DNA of 64,000 nucleotides from Siphonodentalium dalli (Eukaryota; Mollusca; Scaphopoda; Gadilida; Siphonodentaliidae): the NCBI GenBank assembly GCA_032622095.1, contig CP136066.1:12421061-12485060 (forward strand). Direction: 5' to 3'. Shown in pieces: positions 45,301 to 60,300 of the stretch. Each line of letters opens with the position of its first letter. Position 1 is the stretch's first letter. The notes under the pieces were generated by a model. The model was not told the DNA's origin. It saw nothing but the letters and a program-made list of their open reading frames with translations, and did not search any database. The position numbers and the translations under genes are program-made.

Positions 45301-48300
45301 GTCACAAAGGAAACACACGAAACACAGTCGCAAATGAAACACACGGAACACAGTCGCAAATGAAACACACGAAACGCAGTCACAAAGGAAACACACGAAA
45401 CACGGTCGCAAAGGAAACACACGAAACACAGTCGCAAATGAAACACAGTCGCCAAGGAAACACACGAAACACAGTCACAAAGGAAACATACGAAACACAG
45501 TCGCAAAGGAAACACAGTCGCCAAGAAAACACACGAAACACAATCACAAAGGAAACGCACGAAACACAGTCGCCAAGGAAACACACGAAACACAGTCGCA
45601 AAGGAAATATACGAAACACAGTCACAAAGGAAACACACGAAACACAGTCACAAATGAAACACGGAACACAGTCGCAAAGGAAACACACGAAACGCAGTCA
45701 CAAAGGAAACACACGAAACACAGTCGCCAAGGAAACACACGAAACACAGTCGCAAAGGAAACACACGAAACACAGTCTCAAAGATAACACACGAAACACA
45801 GTCGCCAAGGAAACATACGAAACACAGTCACAAAGGAAACACGAAACACAGTCGCAAAGGAAACACAGTCGCAAAGGAAACACACGAAACACAGTCGCAA
45901 GGGAAACAAACGAAATACAGTCGCCAAGGAAACATATGAAACACAGTCACAAAGGAACCACACGAAACACAGTCGCCAAGGAAACATACGAAACACAGTC
46001 ACAAAGGAAACACACGAAACACAGTCGCCAAGAAAATATACGAAACACAATCACAACGGAAACACACGAAACACATTCGCCAAGGAAACATACGAAACAG
46101 TCACGAAGGAAACACACGAAACACAGTCGCAAAGGAAACACACGAAACACAGTCTCCAAGATAACACACGAAACACAGTCGCCAAGGAAACATACGAAAC
46201 ACAGTCACAAAGGAAACATACGAAACACAGTCGCAAAGGAAACATACGAAACACAGTCGCAAAGGAAACACAGTCGCAAAGGAAACACACGAAACACAGT
46301 CGCAAGGGAAACACACGAAATACAGTCGCCAAGGAAACATATGAAACACAGTCGCAAAGGAAACATATGAAACACAGTCGCAAAGGAAACACACGAAACA
46401 CAGTCGCAAAGGAAACACACGAAACACAGTCGCCAGGGAAACATACGAAACACAGTCGCCAAGATAACACACGAAACACAGTCGCCAAGGAAACATACGA
46501 AACACAGTCGCAAAGGAAACACAGTCGCAAAGGAAACACACGAAACACAGTCGCAAAGGAAACACACGAAACACAGTCGCCAGGGAAACATATGAAACAC
46601 AGTCACAAAGGAAACACAAGAAACACAGTCGCCAACGAAACATACGAAACACAGTCACAAAGGAAACACACGAAACACAGTCGCCAAGAAAACATACGAA
46701 ACACAAAGGAAACACACGAAACACATTCGCCAAGGAAACATACGAAACACAGTCACGAAGGAAACACACGAAACACAGTAGCAAAGGAAACATACGAAAC
46801 ACAGTCGCAAATAAAACACACGAAGCACAGTCGCAAAGGAAACATACGAAACACAGTTGTTGGAAATTATTATCAAAATCCAACAAAAATACACATACCA
46901 TCACTTCAATAATAAGTATGTGTATTTATCAGCGGATTTTGATAATAACTTCAAACGACAGTTACTGTGTATACGACTAACCGCAGTTGACGCCGTCACT
47001 GTAGACAGATATATTTTGCCGCGCGGTACTGTGTGTAATTACTGTATACAAGGGTTTTAAGATATAACTCTTGTGTTGATTTGTATGATAAAGTCGATTA
47101 AATTTGAAGAAAAATCCCGCCACTAGATATGTGAAACGTACGGCAATCGTACTTTGACGTAATTAAACCATATTATTCCTGCCGATTTCACTAGCTGGTT
47201 TACGGCGAAAGAAACTTGGGACTATGATATAGATGATTTTTTCGACGAGTCGATAGTTGTACATATTGTGATTATTATCCATCTGAATTCTTAATTGAGC
47301 AATTACACCCAAGATGGAGTCCAAAATGGCAGCCAAAACTCAGAACAATATAAATTTGCCCAATATTCAAACGCTCTAAACTGACATTTAAAGAATGGAG
47401 GAGGATATATTCGCACAATTTAATGAGATAATATTCAGTAATATTAGTAATATTTTTTAGAAACAATGGGGTTTTATAACAGAAAATTTATTAATGGATA
47501 GGTTCTTAGAAACTGGACGAGTAATTGGCCCCAAAAGTAATTAAAAAGATCCTGCCTAAATTGAATATGTACAACATTATAAGTACACTGACCAGAAGAA
47601 AAACTAAGGTCTACTGTCAGAATACAGCTATTGAAAAAAAGTTTACCGCAATAATCCCACCAGCTATAATTTCCATAGCATATTTTGCCATTGGTTTCTA
47701 AAGTGCTAGTGTATTTTAATTATGATAACTACATTACAATGCACTAACAATGCATGTAGGAATTTCGGGATGTCACTTGGTAGTTTCCAATATTTAATGA
47801 TATTTACTAAAATTCATTTTCAGGTTTTTATAAAATTATTTCAGCGAATGCCCAAAATGTAATTAAAAGTAATACTATTGTAAGGGGTGTTGAATCAACG
47901 GAGCATGTTACAAGCCCCCCGTGGTTACATTTATTAATACTGAATGGGGTGTGGAGTCAAAGGGATGTGTTACAAGCCCATAATTTGTGGTTGAATTTAT
48001 TAATCGTGTATGGGTGTGGGGTCAAAGAAGCATGTTACAAGCCCCCGTGGTTACATTTATTAATATTGAATGGGGTGTGGAGTCAACGGGACGTGTTACA
48101 AGCCCATAATTTGTGGTTGAATTTATTAATCTTGTATGGGTGTGGGGTCAAAGGAGCTTGTTACAAGCCCCCCGTGGTTACATTTATTAATATTGAATGG
48201 GATGTGGAGTCTACGGGATGTGTTACAAGCCCATAATTTGCGGTTGAATTTATTAATCTTGTATGGGTGTGGGGTCAAAGGAGCATGTTACAAGCACCCG

Positions 48301-51300
48301 TGGTTACATTTATTAATATTGAATGGGGTGTGGAGTCAACGGGATGTGTTTGCGGTTGAATTTATTAATCTTGTATGGGTGTGGGGTCAAAGGAGCATGT
48401 TACAAGCCCCCGTGGTTACATTTATTAATACTGAATGGGGTGTGGAGTCAAAGGGATGTGTTACAAGCCCATAATTTGTGGTTGAATTTATTAATCGTGT
48501 ATGGGTGTGGGGTCAAAGAAGCATGTTACAAGCCCCCGTGGTTACATTTATTAATATTGAATGGGGTGTGGAGTCAACGGGACGTGTTACAAGCCCATAA
48601 TTTGTGGTTGAATTTATTAATCTTGTATGGGTGTGGGGTCAAAGGAGCATGTTACAAGCCCCCCGTGGTTACATTTATTAATATTGAATGGGATGTGGAG
48701 TCTACGGGATGTGTTACAAGCCCATAATTTGCGGTTGAATTTATTAATCTTGTATGGATGTGGGGTCAAAGGAGCATGTTACAAGCACCCGTGGTTACAT
48801 TTATTAATATTGAATGGGGTGTGGAGTCAACGGGATGTGTTTGCGGTTGAATTTATTAATCTTGTATGGGTGTGGGGTCAAAGGAGCATGTTACAAGCCC
48901 CCGTGGTTACATTTATTAATATTGAATGGGGTGTGGAGTCTACGGGATGTGTTACAAGCCCATAATTTGTGGTTGAATTTATTAATCTTGTATGTGTGTG
49001 GGGTCAAAGGAGCATGTTGCAAGCCCCCGTGGTTACATTTATTAATATTGAATGGGGTGTGGAGTCAACGGGATGTGTTTGTGGTTGAATTTATTAATCT
49101 TGTATGGGTGTGGGGGCTATAAGGAGCATGTTACAAGCCCCCGTGGTTACATTTATTAATATTGAATGGGGTGTGGAGTCTACGGGATGTGTTACAAGCC
49201 CATAATTTGTGGTTGAATTTATTAGTCTTGTATGTGTGTGGGGTCAAAGGAGCATGTTGCAAGCCCCCGTGGTTACATTTATTAACATTGAATGGGGTGT
49301 GGAGTCAACGGGATGTGTTACAAGCCCATAATTTGTGGTTGAATTTATTAATCTTATATGGGGTGTGGGGTCAACGGAGCGTGTTACAAACACATGTTGT
49401 TAAATTTAATAATATTACATGGGGTGTGGGGTAAACGGAGCGTGTTATAAGCCCCTGTTGTTAAATTTAATACTATTGAATGGGGTGTGGGGTAAACGGA
49501 GCATGTTACAAGCCCCTGTTGTTAAATTTAATAATTTAGTATGGGATGTGGGATGAGCAGAGCGTGTTACAAGCCAATGTGTTTAAATTTAATATTATTA
49601 TCCATCCCTTAACTAACACATTTCTGATTGGGAAAAAGCCGCCACGTGATAATCCGGGAAAAAGTCATATTGGACTCCCGAATATCATATTGGACTCAAA
49701 AGTGTGCAATATGACTTTTTTATCGGGACTCTGTGATGTCACGAATTAACTCTATTGCGAAATGAATCGGTGAAATTGTGATGCGCGCGCAACACTGGTG
49801 GATTTAGCAGACGTTTCACTTCCGCATTGAGTTTTTTCTTCACTTCCGTGTTTACTTTTCCAAATCATGCTATCTGATGATCAAAATACAGGCTTTTATA
49901 GAGAATTAAGTGGCGACAAATACCAAAAATAACCACAAAAGTTTTATTCCTAAAATATGGATAAACATACAGATGGATAATAAAAATGTCATTATACAAT
50001 GTTGTGTACAGTATGAGTTTTTCTTGTACTCGTCCAGGTTGTTGTGGTGAAAAGTCATATTGGACTCGACGCTGCGTGTCTCGTCCAATATTACTTTTCA
50101 CCACAACCTGGACTGTACAAGAAATACACATACCGTACACAACATTGTATAATAACTTTATAATATTGTATGGGGTCAACGGAGTGCGTTACAATCACCT
50201 GTGGCTAAATTTAACAAGAGATGGACTGTCGTCCGGTGCATACCCCCTCGTGGCATACCGCCTAGTATGGGCATATCTATAACTTATGAGGGCTATACAG
50301 ATGGACCCAAACACGAGCATTTTCATATAAACAAAGATGATTAACTATAGAACAATAAAAACAAAACAAACATTTGAATGTGCGATTAAATGTCCCCATA
50401 GTGGTGAACATCCATACAAAATTTCATTGAGATCCGGATATTACTGTTCAAGTTATGAGCTGAACAGACATCGGATGGACCAAACAACCAACATTTCCAG
50501 ATAAACAAAGATGAATAACTCTAGAATGGAAAAACGGAACAGCACAATGGAACCCTCTATTGAATGTCCTCATAGTAGTGAACATCCATACCAAATTTCA
50601 TTGAGATCCCAGCACAACTGTTGAAGTTACGACATGAACAGACACCAGACGGACCAAAAAGCCAACATTTCCAGATAAACAAAGATGTATAACTCTAGAA
50701 CAGAAAATCCGAACAAAACAATGGAACCCTCTTTTTAATGTCCTCATAGTAGTGAACATCAATACCAAATTTCATTGAGATCCCAGCACAACTGTTGAAG
50801 TTACGACATGAACAGACACCAGACAGACCAAAAAGCCAACATTTCCAGATAAACAAAGATGAATAACTCCAGAATGGAAAATCCGAACAAAACGATGGAA
50901 CCCTCTTTTGAATGTCCTCATAGTAATGAAAAGCCATACAAAATTTCATGGAGATCCGAGCACTACTGTTCAAGTTATGACATGAACAGACATCGGACGG
51001 ACGTACGGACGCACGGACAGGTGCCAAACATTATACCCCCCTTATTTTTAAAAGGGGGTATAATAATCTTGTATGGGGTGTGGGGTCAACATAGCGCGTT
51101 ACAAGCCTCTGTTGGTTAAATTTACTAATCTTGTATGGGGTGTGGGGTCAACGGAGCGCGTTACAAGCCCAAGTGGCTAAATTTAATAATTTTGTATGGG
51201 GTGTGGGGTAAATGGAGCGCATTACAAGTCCATGTGGTTAAATTTATTGATATTGTATGGGTGTGGGCTAAACGGAGCGTGTTACAAGCCCATGTTGTTA

Positions 51301-54300
51301 ACTTTAGTAATCTTGTATGGTGGTGTCGGGGTCAAAGGAACGTGTTACAAGCCCATGTGGTTAAATTAAATAATCTTGCATGGGGTGTGGGGTCAACGGA
51401 GCGCGTTACTGCCCTTACATGCCCATGTAGTTAAATTTATTAATCGTGTATGGGGTGTTGGGTAAACGGAGTGCCTTACAAGCCCATGTGGCTAAATTTA
51501 ATAATTTTGTATGGGGTATTGGGTAAGCGGAGCGCATTACAAGTCCATGTGGCTAAATTTAATGATTGTGTATGGGGTGTGGGGTAAACGGAGCGTGTTA
51601 CAAGCCCATGTGACTAAATTTAATATTTGTGTATGGGGTGAGGGGTAAACGGAGCGCTATACAAGCCCATGTGGTTAAATTTAATAATCTTGTATGGGGT
51701 GTGGGATAAACGGAGCGTATTACAAGCCCATGTGGTTAAATTTAATATTATTGTATGGGGTGTGGGGTAAACGGAGCGTGTTACAAGCCCATGTGACTAA
51801 ATTTAATAATTGTGTATGGGGTGAGGGGTAAACGGAGCGCGATACAAGCCCATGTGGTTAAATTTAATAATCTTGTATGGGGTGTGGGATAAACGGAGCG
51901 CTTTACAAGCCCATGTGGTTAAATTTAATAATATTGTATATATGGGTGTGGGGTCAGAAGAGCGCGTTACAAGCCCATGATGGTTAAATTTAATAATCAT
52001 GTATGGTGGTGTGGGGTCAAAGGAACGTGTTACAAACCCATGTGGTTAATTCAATAATCTTGTATGGGGTGTGGGGTGAACGGAGCGGGTTACAAACCCA
52101 TGTGGTTAAATTTATTAATCTTGTATGGGGTGTGGGATAAACGGAGCGCGTTACAAGCCCCTGTGGTTAAAATGCGCGGGGAATCATCACCTGTTTGTTA
52201 AATTTAATACTTACATGTTCTTGCCAAATCTCATATGCGAAGTCACCGAGATGCCACACAGCGTCTAACTCTGTTCTATGAACTTCTGTGAGTAGCCCTG
52301 GTAGCGTACTCTTATCATAGTATCCCCAATCTCCATAAACGAGGTATGTGCTGGCGCCACCCTGCGGAAACCAAGACATCATCAATCTCAATAAACGAGG
52401 TATGTGCTGGCGCCACCCTGCGGAAACCAAGGCATTATCAATCTCCATAACGAAGTATGTGCTGGTGCCACCCTGCTGAAACCAAGACATTATCATAGTA
52501 TCCCCAATCTCCATAAAAGAAGTATGTGCTGGCGCCACCCTGCGGAAACCAAGACATCATCAATCTCAATAAACGAGGTATGTGCTGGCGCCACCCTGCG
52601 GAAACCAAGACATCATACATGTAGTACCTCAAATCTCCATAAACGACGTATGTGTTGAGCCACCCTGCGGAAACCAATACATTATCAATCTCCATAAACG
52701 ATGTATGTGCTGGCGCCACCCTGCGGAAACCAAGACATTATCATAGTATCCCCAATCTCCATAAACGAGGTATGTGCTGGAGCCACCCTGCGGAAACCAA
52801 GACATTATCATAGTATCCCCAATCTCCATAAACGAGGTATGTGCTGGAGCCACCCTGCGGAAACCAAGACATTATCTGATTAATACATGGACGAGGTATG
52901 TGCTGGCGCCACCCTGCGGAAACCAAGGCATTATCAATCTCAATAAACGAGGTATGTGCTGGCGCCACCCTGCGGAAACCAAGACATTATCAATCTCAAT
53001 AAACGAGGTATGTGCTGGCGCCACCCTGCGGAAACCAAGACATTATCATAGTATCCCCAATCTCCATAAACGAGGTATGTGCTGGCGCCACCCTGCGGAA
53101 ACCAAGACATTATCAATCTCAATAAACGAGGTATGTGCTGGCGCCACCCTGCGGAAACCAAGACATTATCAATCCCCATAAACGAGGTATGTGTTGGCGC
53201 CACCCCGCGGAAACCAAGACATTATCTGATTAATACATGGACGAGGTATGTGCTGGCGCCACCCTGCGGAAACCAAGGCATTATCAATCTCCATAACGAA
53301 GTATGTGCTGGTGCCACCCTGCTGAAACCAAGACATTATCATAGTATCCCCAATCCACATAAACGACGTATGTGCTGGCGCCACCCTGCGGAAACCAAGA
53401 CATTATCAATCTCAATAAACGAGGTATGTGCTGGCGCCACCCTGCGGAAACCAAGACATCATCAATCTCCATAAACGAGGTATGTGCTGGCGCCACCCTG
53501 CGGAAACCAATACATTATCAATCTCCATAAACGATGTATGTGCTGGCGCCACCCTGCGGAAACCAAGACATTATCATAGTATCCCCAATCTCCATAAACG
53601 AGGTATGTGCTGGAGCCACCCTGCGGAAACCAAGACATTATCATAGTATCCCCAATCTCCATAAACGAGGTATGTGCTGGAGCCACCCTGCGGAAACCAA
53701 GACATTATCTGATTAATACATGGACGAGGTATGTGCTGGCGCCACCCTGCGGAAACCAAGGCATTATCAATCTCAATAAACGAGGTATGTGCTGGCGCCA
53801 CCCTGCGGAAACCAAGACATTATCAATCTCAATAAACGAGGTATGTGCTGGCGCCACCCTGCGGAAACCAAGACATTATCATAGTATCCCCAATCTCCAT
53901 AAACGAGGTATGTGCTGGCGCCACCCTGCGGAAACCAAGACATTATCAATCTCAATAAACGAGGTATGTGCTGGCGCCACCCTGCGGAAACCAAGACATT
54001 ATCAATCCCCATAAACGAGGTATGTGTTGGCGCCACCCCGCGGAAACCAAGACATTATCTGATTAATACATGGACGAGGTATGTGCTGGCGCCACCCTGC
54101 GGAAACCAAGACATTATCAATCTCAATAAACGAGGTATGTGCTGGCGCCACCCTGCGGAAACCAAGACATCATCAATCTCAATAAACGAGGTATGTGCTG
54201 GCGCCACCCTGCGGAAACCAAGACATTATCTGATTAATACATGGACGAGGTATGTGCTGGCGCCACCCTGCGGAAACCAAGGCATTATCAATCTCAATAA

Positions 54301-57300
54301 ACGAGGTATGTGCTGGCGCCACCCTGCGGAAACCAAGACATTATCATAGTATCCCCAATCTCAATAAACGACGTATGTGCTGGCGCCACCCTGCGGAAAC
54401 CAAGACATTATCAATCCACATAAACGACGTATGTGCTGGCGCCACCCTGCGGAAACCAAGACATTATCAATCTCAATAAACGAGGTATGTGCTGGCGCCA
54501 CCCTGCGGAAACCAAGACATTATCAATCTCAATAAACGAGGTATGTGCTGGCGCCACCCTGCGGAAACCAAGACATTATCATAGTATCCCCAATCTCAAT
54601 AAACGAGGTATGTGTTGGCGCCACCCTGCGGAAACCAAGACATTATCATAGTATCCCCAATCTCCATAAACGAGGTATGTGCTGGCGCCACCCTGCGGAA
54701 ACCAAGACATTATCATAGTATCCCCAATCTCCATAAACGAGGTATGTGCTGGCGCCACCCTGCGGAAACCAAGACATTATCTGATTAATACATGGACGAG
54801 GTATGTGCTGGCGCCACCCTGCGGAAACCAAGACATTATCACTCTCCATAAACGAGGTATGTGCTGGCGCCACCCTGCGGAAACCAAGACATTATCTGAT
54901 TAATACATGGACGAGGTATGTGCTGGTGCCACCCTGCGGAAACCAAGGCATTATCAATCTCCATAAACGAGGTATGTGCTGGCGCCACCCTGCGGAAACC
55001 AAGGCATTATCAATCTCCATGAACGACGTATGTGCTGGCGCCACCCTGCGGAAACCAAGACATATATCATAGTATCCCCAATCTCCATAAACGAGGTATG
55101 TGCTGGCGCCACCCTGCTGAAACCAAGACATTATCATAGTATCCCCAATCTCCATAAACGAGGTATGTGCTGGCGCCACCCTGCGGAAACCAAGACATAT
55201 ATCATAGTATCCCCAATCTCCATAAACGAGGTATGTGCTGGCGCCACCCTGCGGAAACCAAGACATTATCAATCTCCATAAACGACGTATGTGCTGGCGC
55301 CACCCTGCGGAAACCAAGACATTATCATAGTATCCCCAATCTCCATAAACGAGGTATGTGCTGGCGCCACCCTGCGGAAACCAAGACATTATCATAGTAT
55401 CCCCAATCTCCATAAACGAGGTATGTGCTGGCGCCACCCTGCGGAAACCAAGACATTATCTGATTAATACATGGACGAGGTATGTGCTGGCGCCACCCTG
55501 CGGAAACCAAAAACATTATCAATCTCCATAAACGAGGTATGTGCTGGCGCCACCCTGCGGAAACCAAGACATTATCTGATTAATACATGGACGAGGTATG
55601 TGCTGGCGCCACCCTGCGGAAACCAAGACATTATCAATCTCCATAAACGAGGTATGTGCTGGCGCCACCCTGCGGAAACCAAGACATTATCATAGTATCC
55701 CCAATCTCCATAAACGAGGTATGTGCTGGCGCCACCCTGCGGAAACCAAGACATTATCATAGTATCCCCAATCTCCATAAACGAGGTATGTGCTGGCGCC
55801 ACCCTGCGGAAACCAAGACATTATCATAGTATCCCCAATCTCCATAAACGAGGTATGTGCTGGTGCCACCCTGCGGAAACCAAGACATTATCATAGTATC
55901 CCCAATCTCCATAAACGAGGTATGTGCTGGTGCCACCCTGCGGAAACCAAGACATTATCATAGTATCCCCAATCTCAATAAACGACGTATGTGTTGGCGC
56001 CACCCTGCGGAAACCAAGACATTATCAATCTCCATAAACGAGGTATGTGTTGGCGCCACCCTGCGGAAACCAAGACATTATCTGATTAATACATGGACGA
56101 GGTATGTGCTGGCGCCACCCTGCGGAAACCAAGACATTATCAATCTCCATAAACGATGCATATGCTGGCGCCACCCTGCGGAAACCAAGACATTATCTGA
56201 TTAATACATGGACGAGGTATGTGCTGGCGCCACCCTGCGGAAACCAAGACATTATCTGATTAATACATGGACGAGGTATGTGCTGGCGCCACCCTGCGGA
56301 AACCAAGACATTATCATAGTATCCCCAATCTCCATAAACGAGGTATGTGTTGGCGCCACCCTGCGGAAACCAAGACATTATCTGATTAATACATGGACTA
56401 TGTGCTGGCGCCACCCTGCAGAAACCATGACATCATAGTACCCCCCAATCTCCATAAACGAGGTATGTGCTGGCGCCACCCTGCGGAAACCAAGGCATTA
56501 TCTGATTAATACATGGACGAGGTATGTGCTGGCGCCACCCTGCGGAAACCAAGTTGAAGTTGGTGATGTTCACCCATTAGTCAACTCGATTAAAACATTG
56601 CTAATTTGAGAATATATATACTTGCCAGAAGATGAGGCCTAAGCAGAATGAAGTCCCAGAGGGTGAATTTGGTGATGCTAGTCCGATGTGCAGTGTAGCG
56701 TCACTAAATTTACCCTCTAGGGACCTCATTCTGCAAATGACACACACACTATTCAAGGCTTGAATCCAAAGAGAACCAAACTTGCCTATTTTTTTTCGTA
56801 ATGACAAATTCTTGAGAGTTTTGGTAACCATAAAAATGAAAAATGAGCTTCACCCTGGAGTGCAGTATGCTGATTTTTTCTTGCGATCAAAATCGTAAGA
56901 CCACAATTTGCTGATCATCGTGGATAGGCCAACCCCCCTCCCCCGGTAACTGGATTGGGTTATATCAGAGGACCGGTTATAGCGGATCAGACAAAATATC
57001 ACACCTTGGTAAACCACAAGAATAAAAATAATCGCATATAAATAACTTAGTCAGCATCCAACAATTTATTTTTCCTCGGTACAGAACATTGATCGTCCAT
57101 TATCATATGTCCAGTACATTGATCGTCCATTATGATATGTCCAGTACATTGATCTCCATTAGGATATGTCCAGTACATTTATCTCCATTAGGATATGTCC
57201 AGTACATTGATCGTCCATTAGGATATGTCCAGTACATTGATCTCCATTAGGATATGTCCAGTACATTGATCTCCATTAGGATATGTCCAGTACATTGATC

Positions 57301-60300
57301 TCCATTATCATATGTCCAGTACATTGATCGTCCATTATCATATGTCCAGTACATTGATCGTCCATTATGATATGTACAGAACATTGATCTCCATTATCAT
57401 ATGTCCAGTACATTGATCTCCATTATCATATGTCCAGTACATTGATCGTCCATTATGATATGTCCAGTACATTGATCTCCATTATGATATGTCCAGTACA
57501 TTGATCTCCATTATCATATGTCCAGTACATTGATCTCCATTAGGATATGTCCAGTACATTGATCTCCATTATCATATGTCCAGTACATTGATCTCCATTA
57601 TCATATGTCCAGTACATTGATCTCCATTATCATATGTCCAGTACATTGATCTCCATTAGGATATGTCCAGTACATTTATCTCCATTAGGATATGTCCAGT
57701 ACATTGATCTCCATTATCATATGTCCAGTACATTGATCTCCATTATCATATGTCCAGTACATTGATCTCCATTATCATATGTCCAGTACATTGATCTCCA
57801 TTAGGATATGTCCAGTACATTGGTCTCCATTAGGATATGTCCAGTACATTTATCTCCATTATCATATGTCCAGTACATTGATCTCCATTATCATATGTTC
57901 AGTACATTGATCTCCATTATCATATGTCCAGTACATTGATCTCCATTATGATATGTCCAGTACATTGATCTCCATTATCATATGTCCAGTACATTGATCT
58001 CCATTATCATATGTCCAGTACATTGGTCTCCATTATGATATGTCCAGTACATTGATCTCCATTATGATATGTCCAGTACATTGATCGTCCATTATGATAT
58101 GTCCAGTACATTGATCTCCATTATATCTCCAGTACATTGATCTCCATTAGCATATGTCCAGTACATTTATCGTCCGTTAGGATATGTCCAGTACATTGAT
58201 CGTCCATTAGGATATGTCCAGTACATTGATCGTCCATTAGGATATGTCCAGTACATTGATCTCCATTATGATATGTCCAGTACATTGATCTCCATTATGA
58301 TGTGTCCAGAACATTGATCGTCCATTAGGATATGTCCAGAACATTGATCGTCCATTAGGATATGTCCAGAACATTGATCGTCCATTAGGATATGTCCAGT
58401 ACATTGATCGTCCATTATGATATGTCCAGAACATTGATCTCCATTATATGTCCAGTACATTGGTCGTCCATTAGGATATGTCCAGTACATTGGTCATCCA
58501 TTGTGATATGTCCAGTACATTGGTCGTCCATTAGGATATGTACAGCTGCAGTGCAATACTAGCGCTCATCTTATTCGAATTATATTAATTTGAAACACCA
58601 AAATCGCAAATTTTAACACGTTTTGTTTGATGCTGCGGTCCAGAATAGGGGAGAGGGTCCATCTCAGACCAGCGTAGCAGAGGACTGAACACAATCTGAG
58701 AGCATGGGACTGAACTCCATCTCACACCAGCGTAGCAGAGGACTGAACACAATATGAGAGCAGGGGACTGAACTCCATCTCACACCAGCGTAGCAGAGGA
58801 CTGAACTATCGCAGACCAGCGTAGCAGAGGACTGGACTCTATCTCAGACCAGCATATCAGGGGGAGACAACTCTATCGCAGACCAGAGTAGCAGGGGACT
58901 GAACTCCATCTGAGCGTAGCAGGGGACCGAACTCTATCGCAGACCAGCGTGGCAGGGGACTGAACTCCATCTCAGAGTGTAGTAGGGGACTGAACTCAAT
59001 CTAAGACCAGCGTAGCTAGCAGGGGACTGAACACCATCTCAGATTGTAACAGGGGACTGAACTCCATCTCAGACCAGTGTAGCAGGGGACTGAACTCAAT
59101 CTAAGACCATCGTAGCAGGGGACTGAACTCCATCTCAGAGTGTAGCAGTGGACTGAACTCAATCTAAGACCAGCGTAGCAGGGGACTGAACTCCATATCA
59201 AACCAGCGTAGCAGGGGACTGAACCATGACTGAACTCCATCTCAGACCAGCGTAGCAGGGGACTGAACACCATCTCAGACCAGCGTAGCAAGGGACTGAA
59301 CTCCATCTTACAGACCATCGTATCAGGGGACTGAAATCTAACTTACAGGCCAGCGTAGTAGGATGCTGAACTATATCTTATATCAGCGAGGACGAGACCG
59401 AACTCAATCTAAGGCCAGTGGCAGGGGAATGAACTCTATCTCAGACCAGCGTAGCAGGGGACTGCACTCTGCCTTGTAGTTTGGATATTTTCTTTTTAAT
59501 TCTCGGTCTTATCTGTATGCCATTCATTTAACATTTCTGTATTAAATCATCATTGATGAGTAGTTATCCCATAGGAAATGTTCAGGTAATAAGTTTAATC
59601 CTGTATATACTAAAGCATCATTAATGAGTAGTTATCCCGTAGGAAATGTTCAGATAATAAGTGTAACCATGTCTATAGAAAAGCATCATTGAGGAGTAGT
59701 TATCCCACAGGAGATGTTCAGATAATACGTTTAACCCTTTCTATACTAAATACTCATTGATGAGTAGTTCCCTTAGGAAATATTCAGATAAGGTATAACG
59801 AAAATGATCAAATCGTGCTTACTTGATCTTCCCAACAACATAGATTCCATTTATCATTTCTGGAAAGATTTTCACACGTGAAAAATTTGTCGTTTAGTCA
59901 AGTTATCACTCACTTCGCAGCGCGTCGTTGGTCTATTGTGAATTTTCACACAGAAGTGGCATGGCCGCTTGAGCGACGTGCAGTTGTCGGATTACTCGCT
60001 GTTTCAAATCCCTTGCGACCATTGAGCAAGGTCGCTGGTACTGTGTCGGCTTCGCATCAGTCATGCGCAAAACAAGTACCAGTCAGCTTGTCATACTGAT
60101 GAGTATCAGATCATGTTCTGATTAAACTCGAGCAGCGCCTGCAATGGCTGCAGCGGGTTCACTGGTTGGCTTGTACAAATGGCTGGGGTAATATTGTAAT
60201 GTTTAAAAGCTTGTTAGAGCAAGTAATCGGTTGATCGCTAAATAAAACTTGTCAATATATTAGTAACATTATTATGATACGGGGACCATCGAATCGGATT

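Noticed and set aside
44896-46912. Long open frames on both strands (up to 336 codons) with HETQSQRKH or CDCVSCVSF repeats
   Set aside because: They come from a 26-bp minisatellite that is open in several phases on both strands; no splice sites, domain or start context.
47949-49434. Frames such as GVWSQRDVLQAHNLWLNLL suggesting a repeat protein
   Set aside because: Periodic artefact of the 61-bp array with 491-bp higher-order repeat.
52167-56438. Many 60-180 codon frames (MCWRHPAETK.., VSAGWRQHIPR..)
   Set aside because: Read-through of the exon ii junction array; only 52215-52361 is the true exon.
59820-59865. Possible small exon (acceptor tctttccag, donor GTAAGC) between ACP7 exons i and ii
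   Set aside because: Exons i and ii already join in phase and match the family; the ~40-nt segment adds nothing recognisable.
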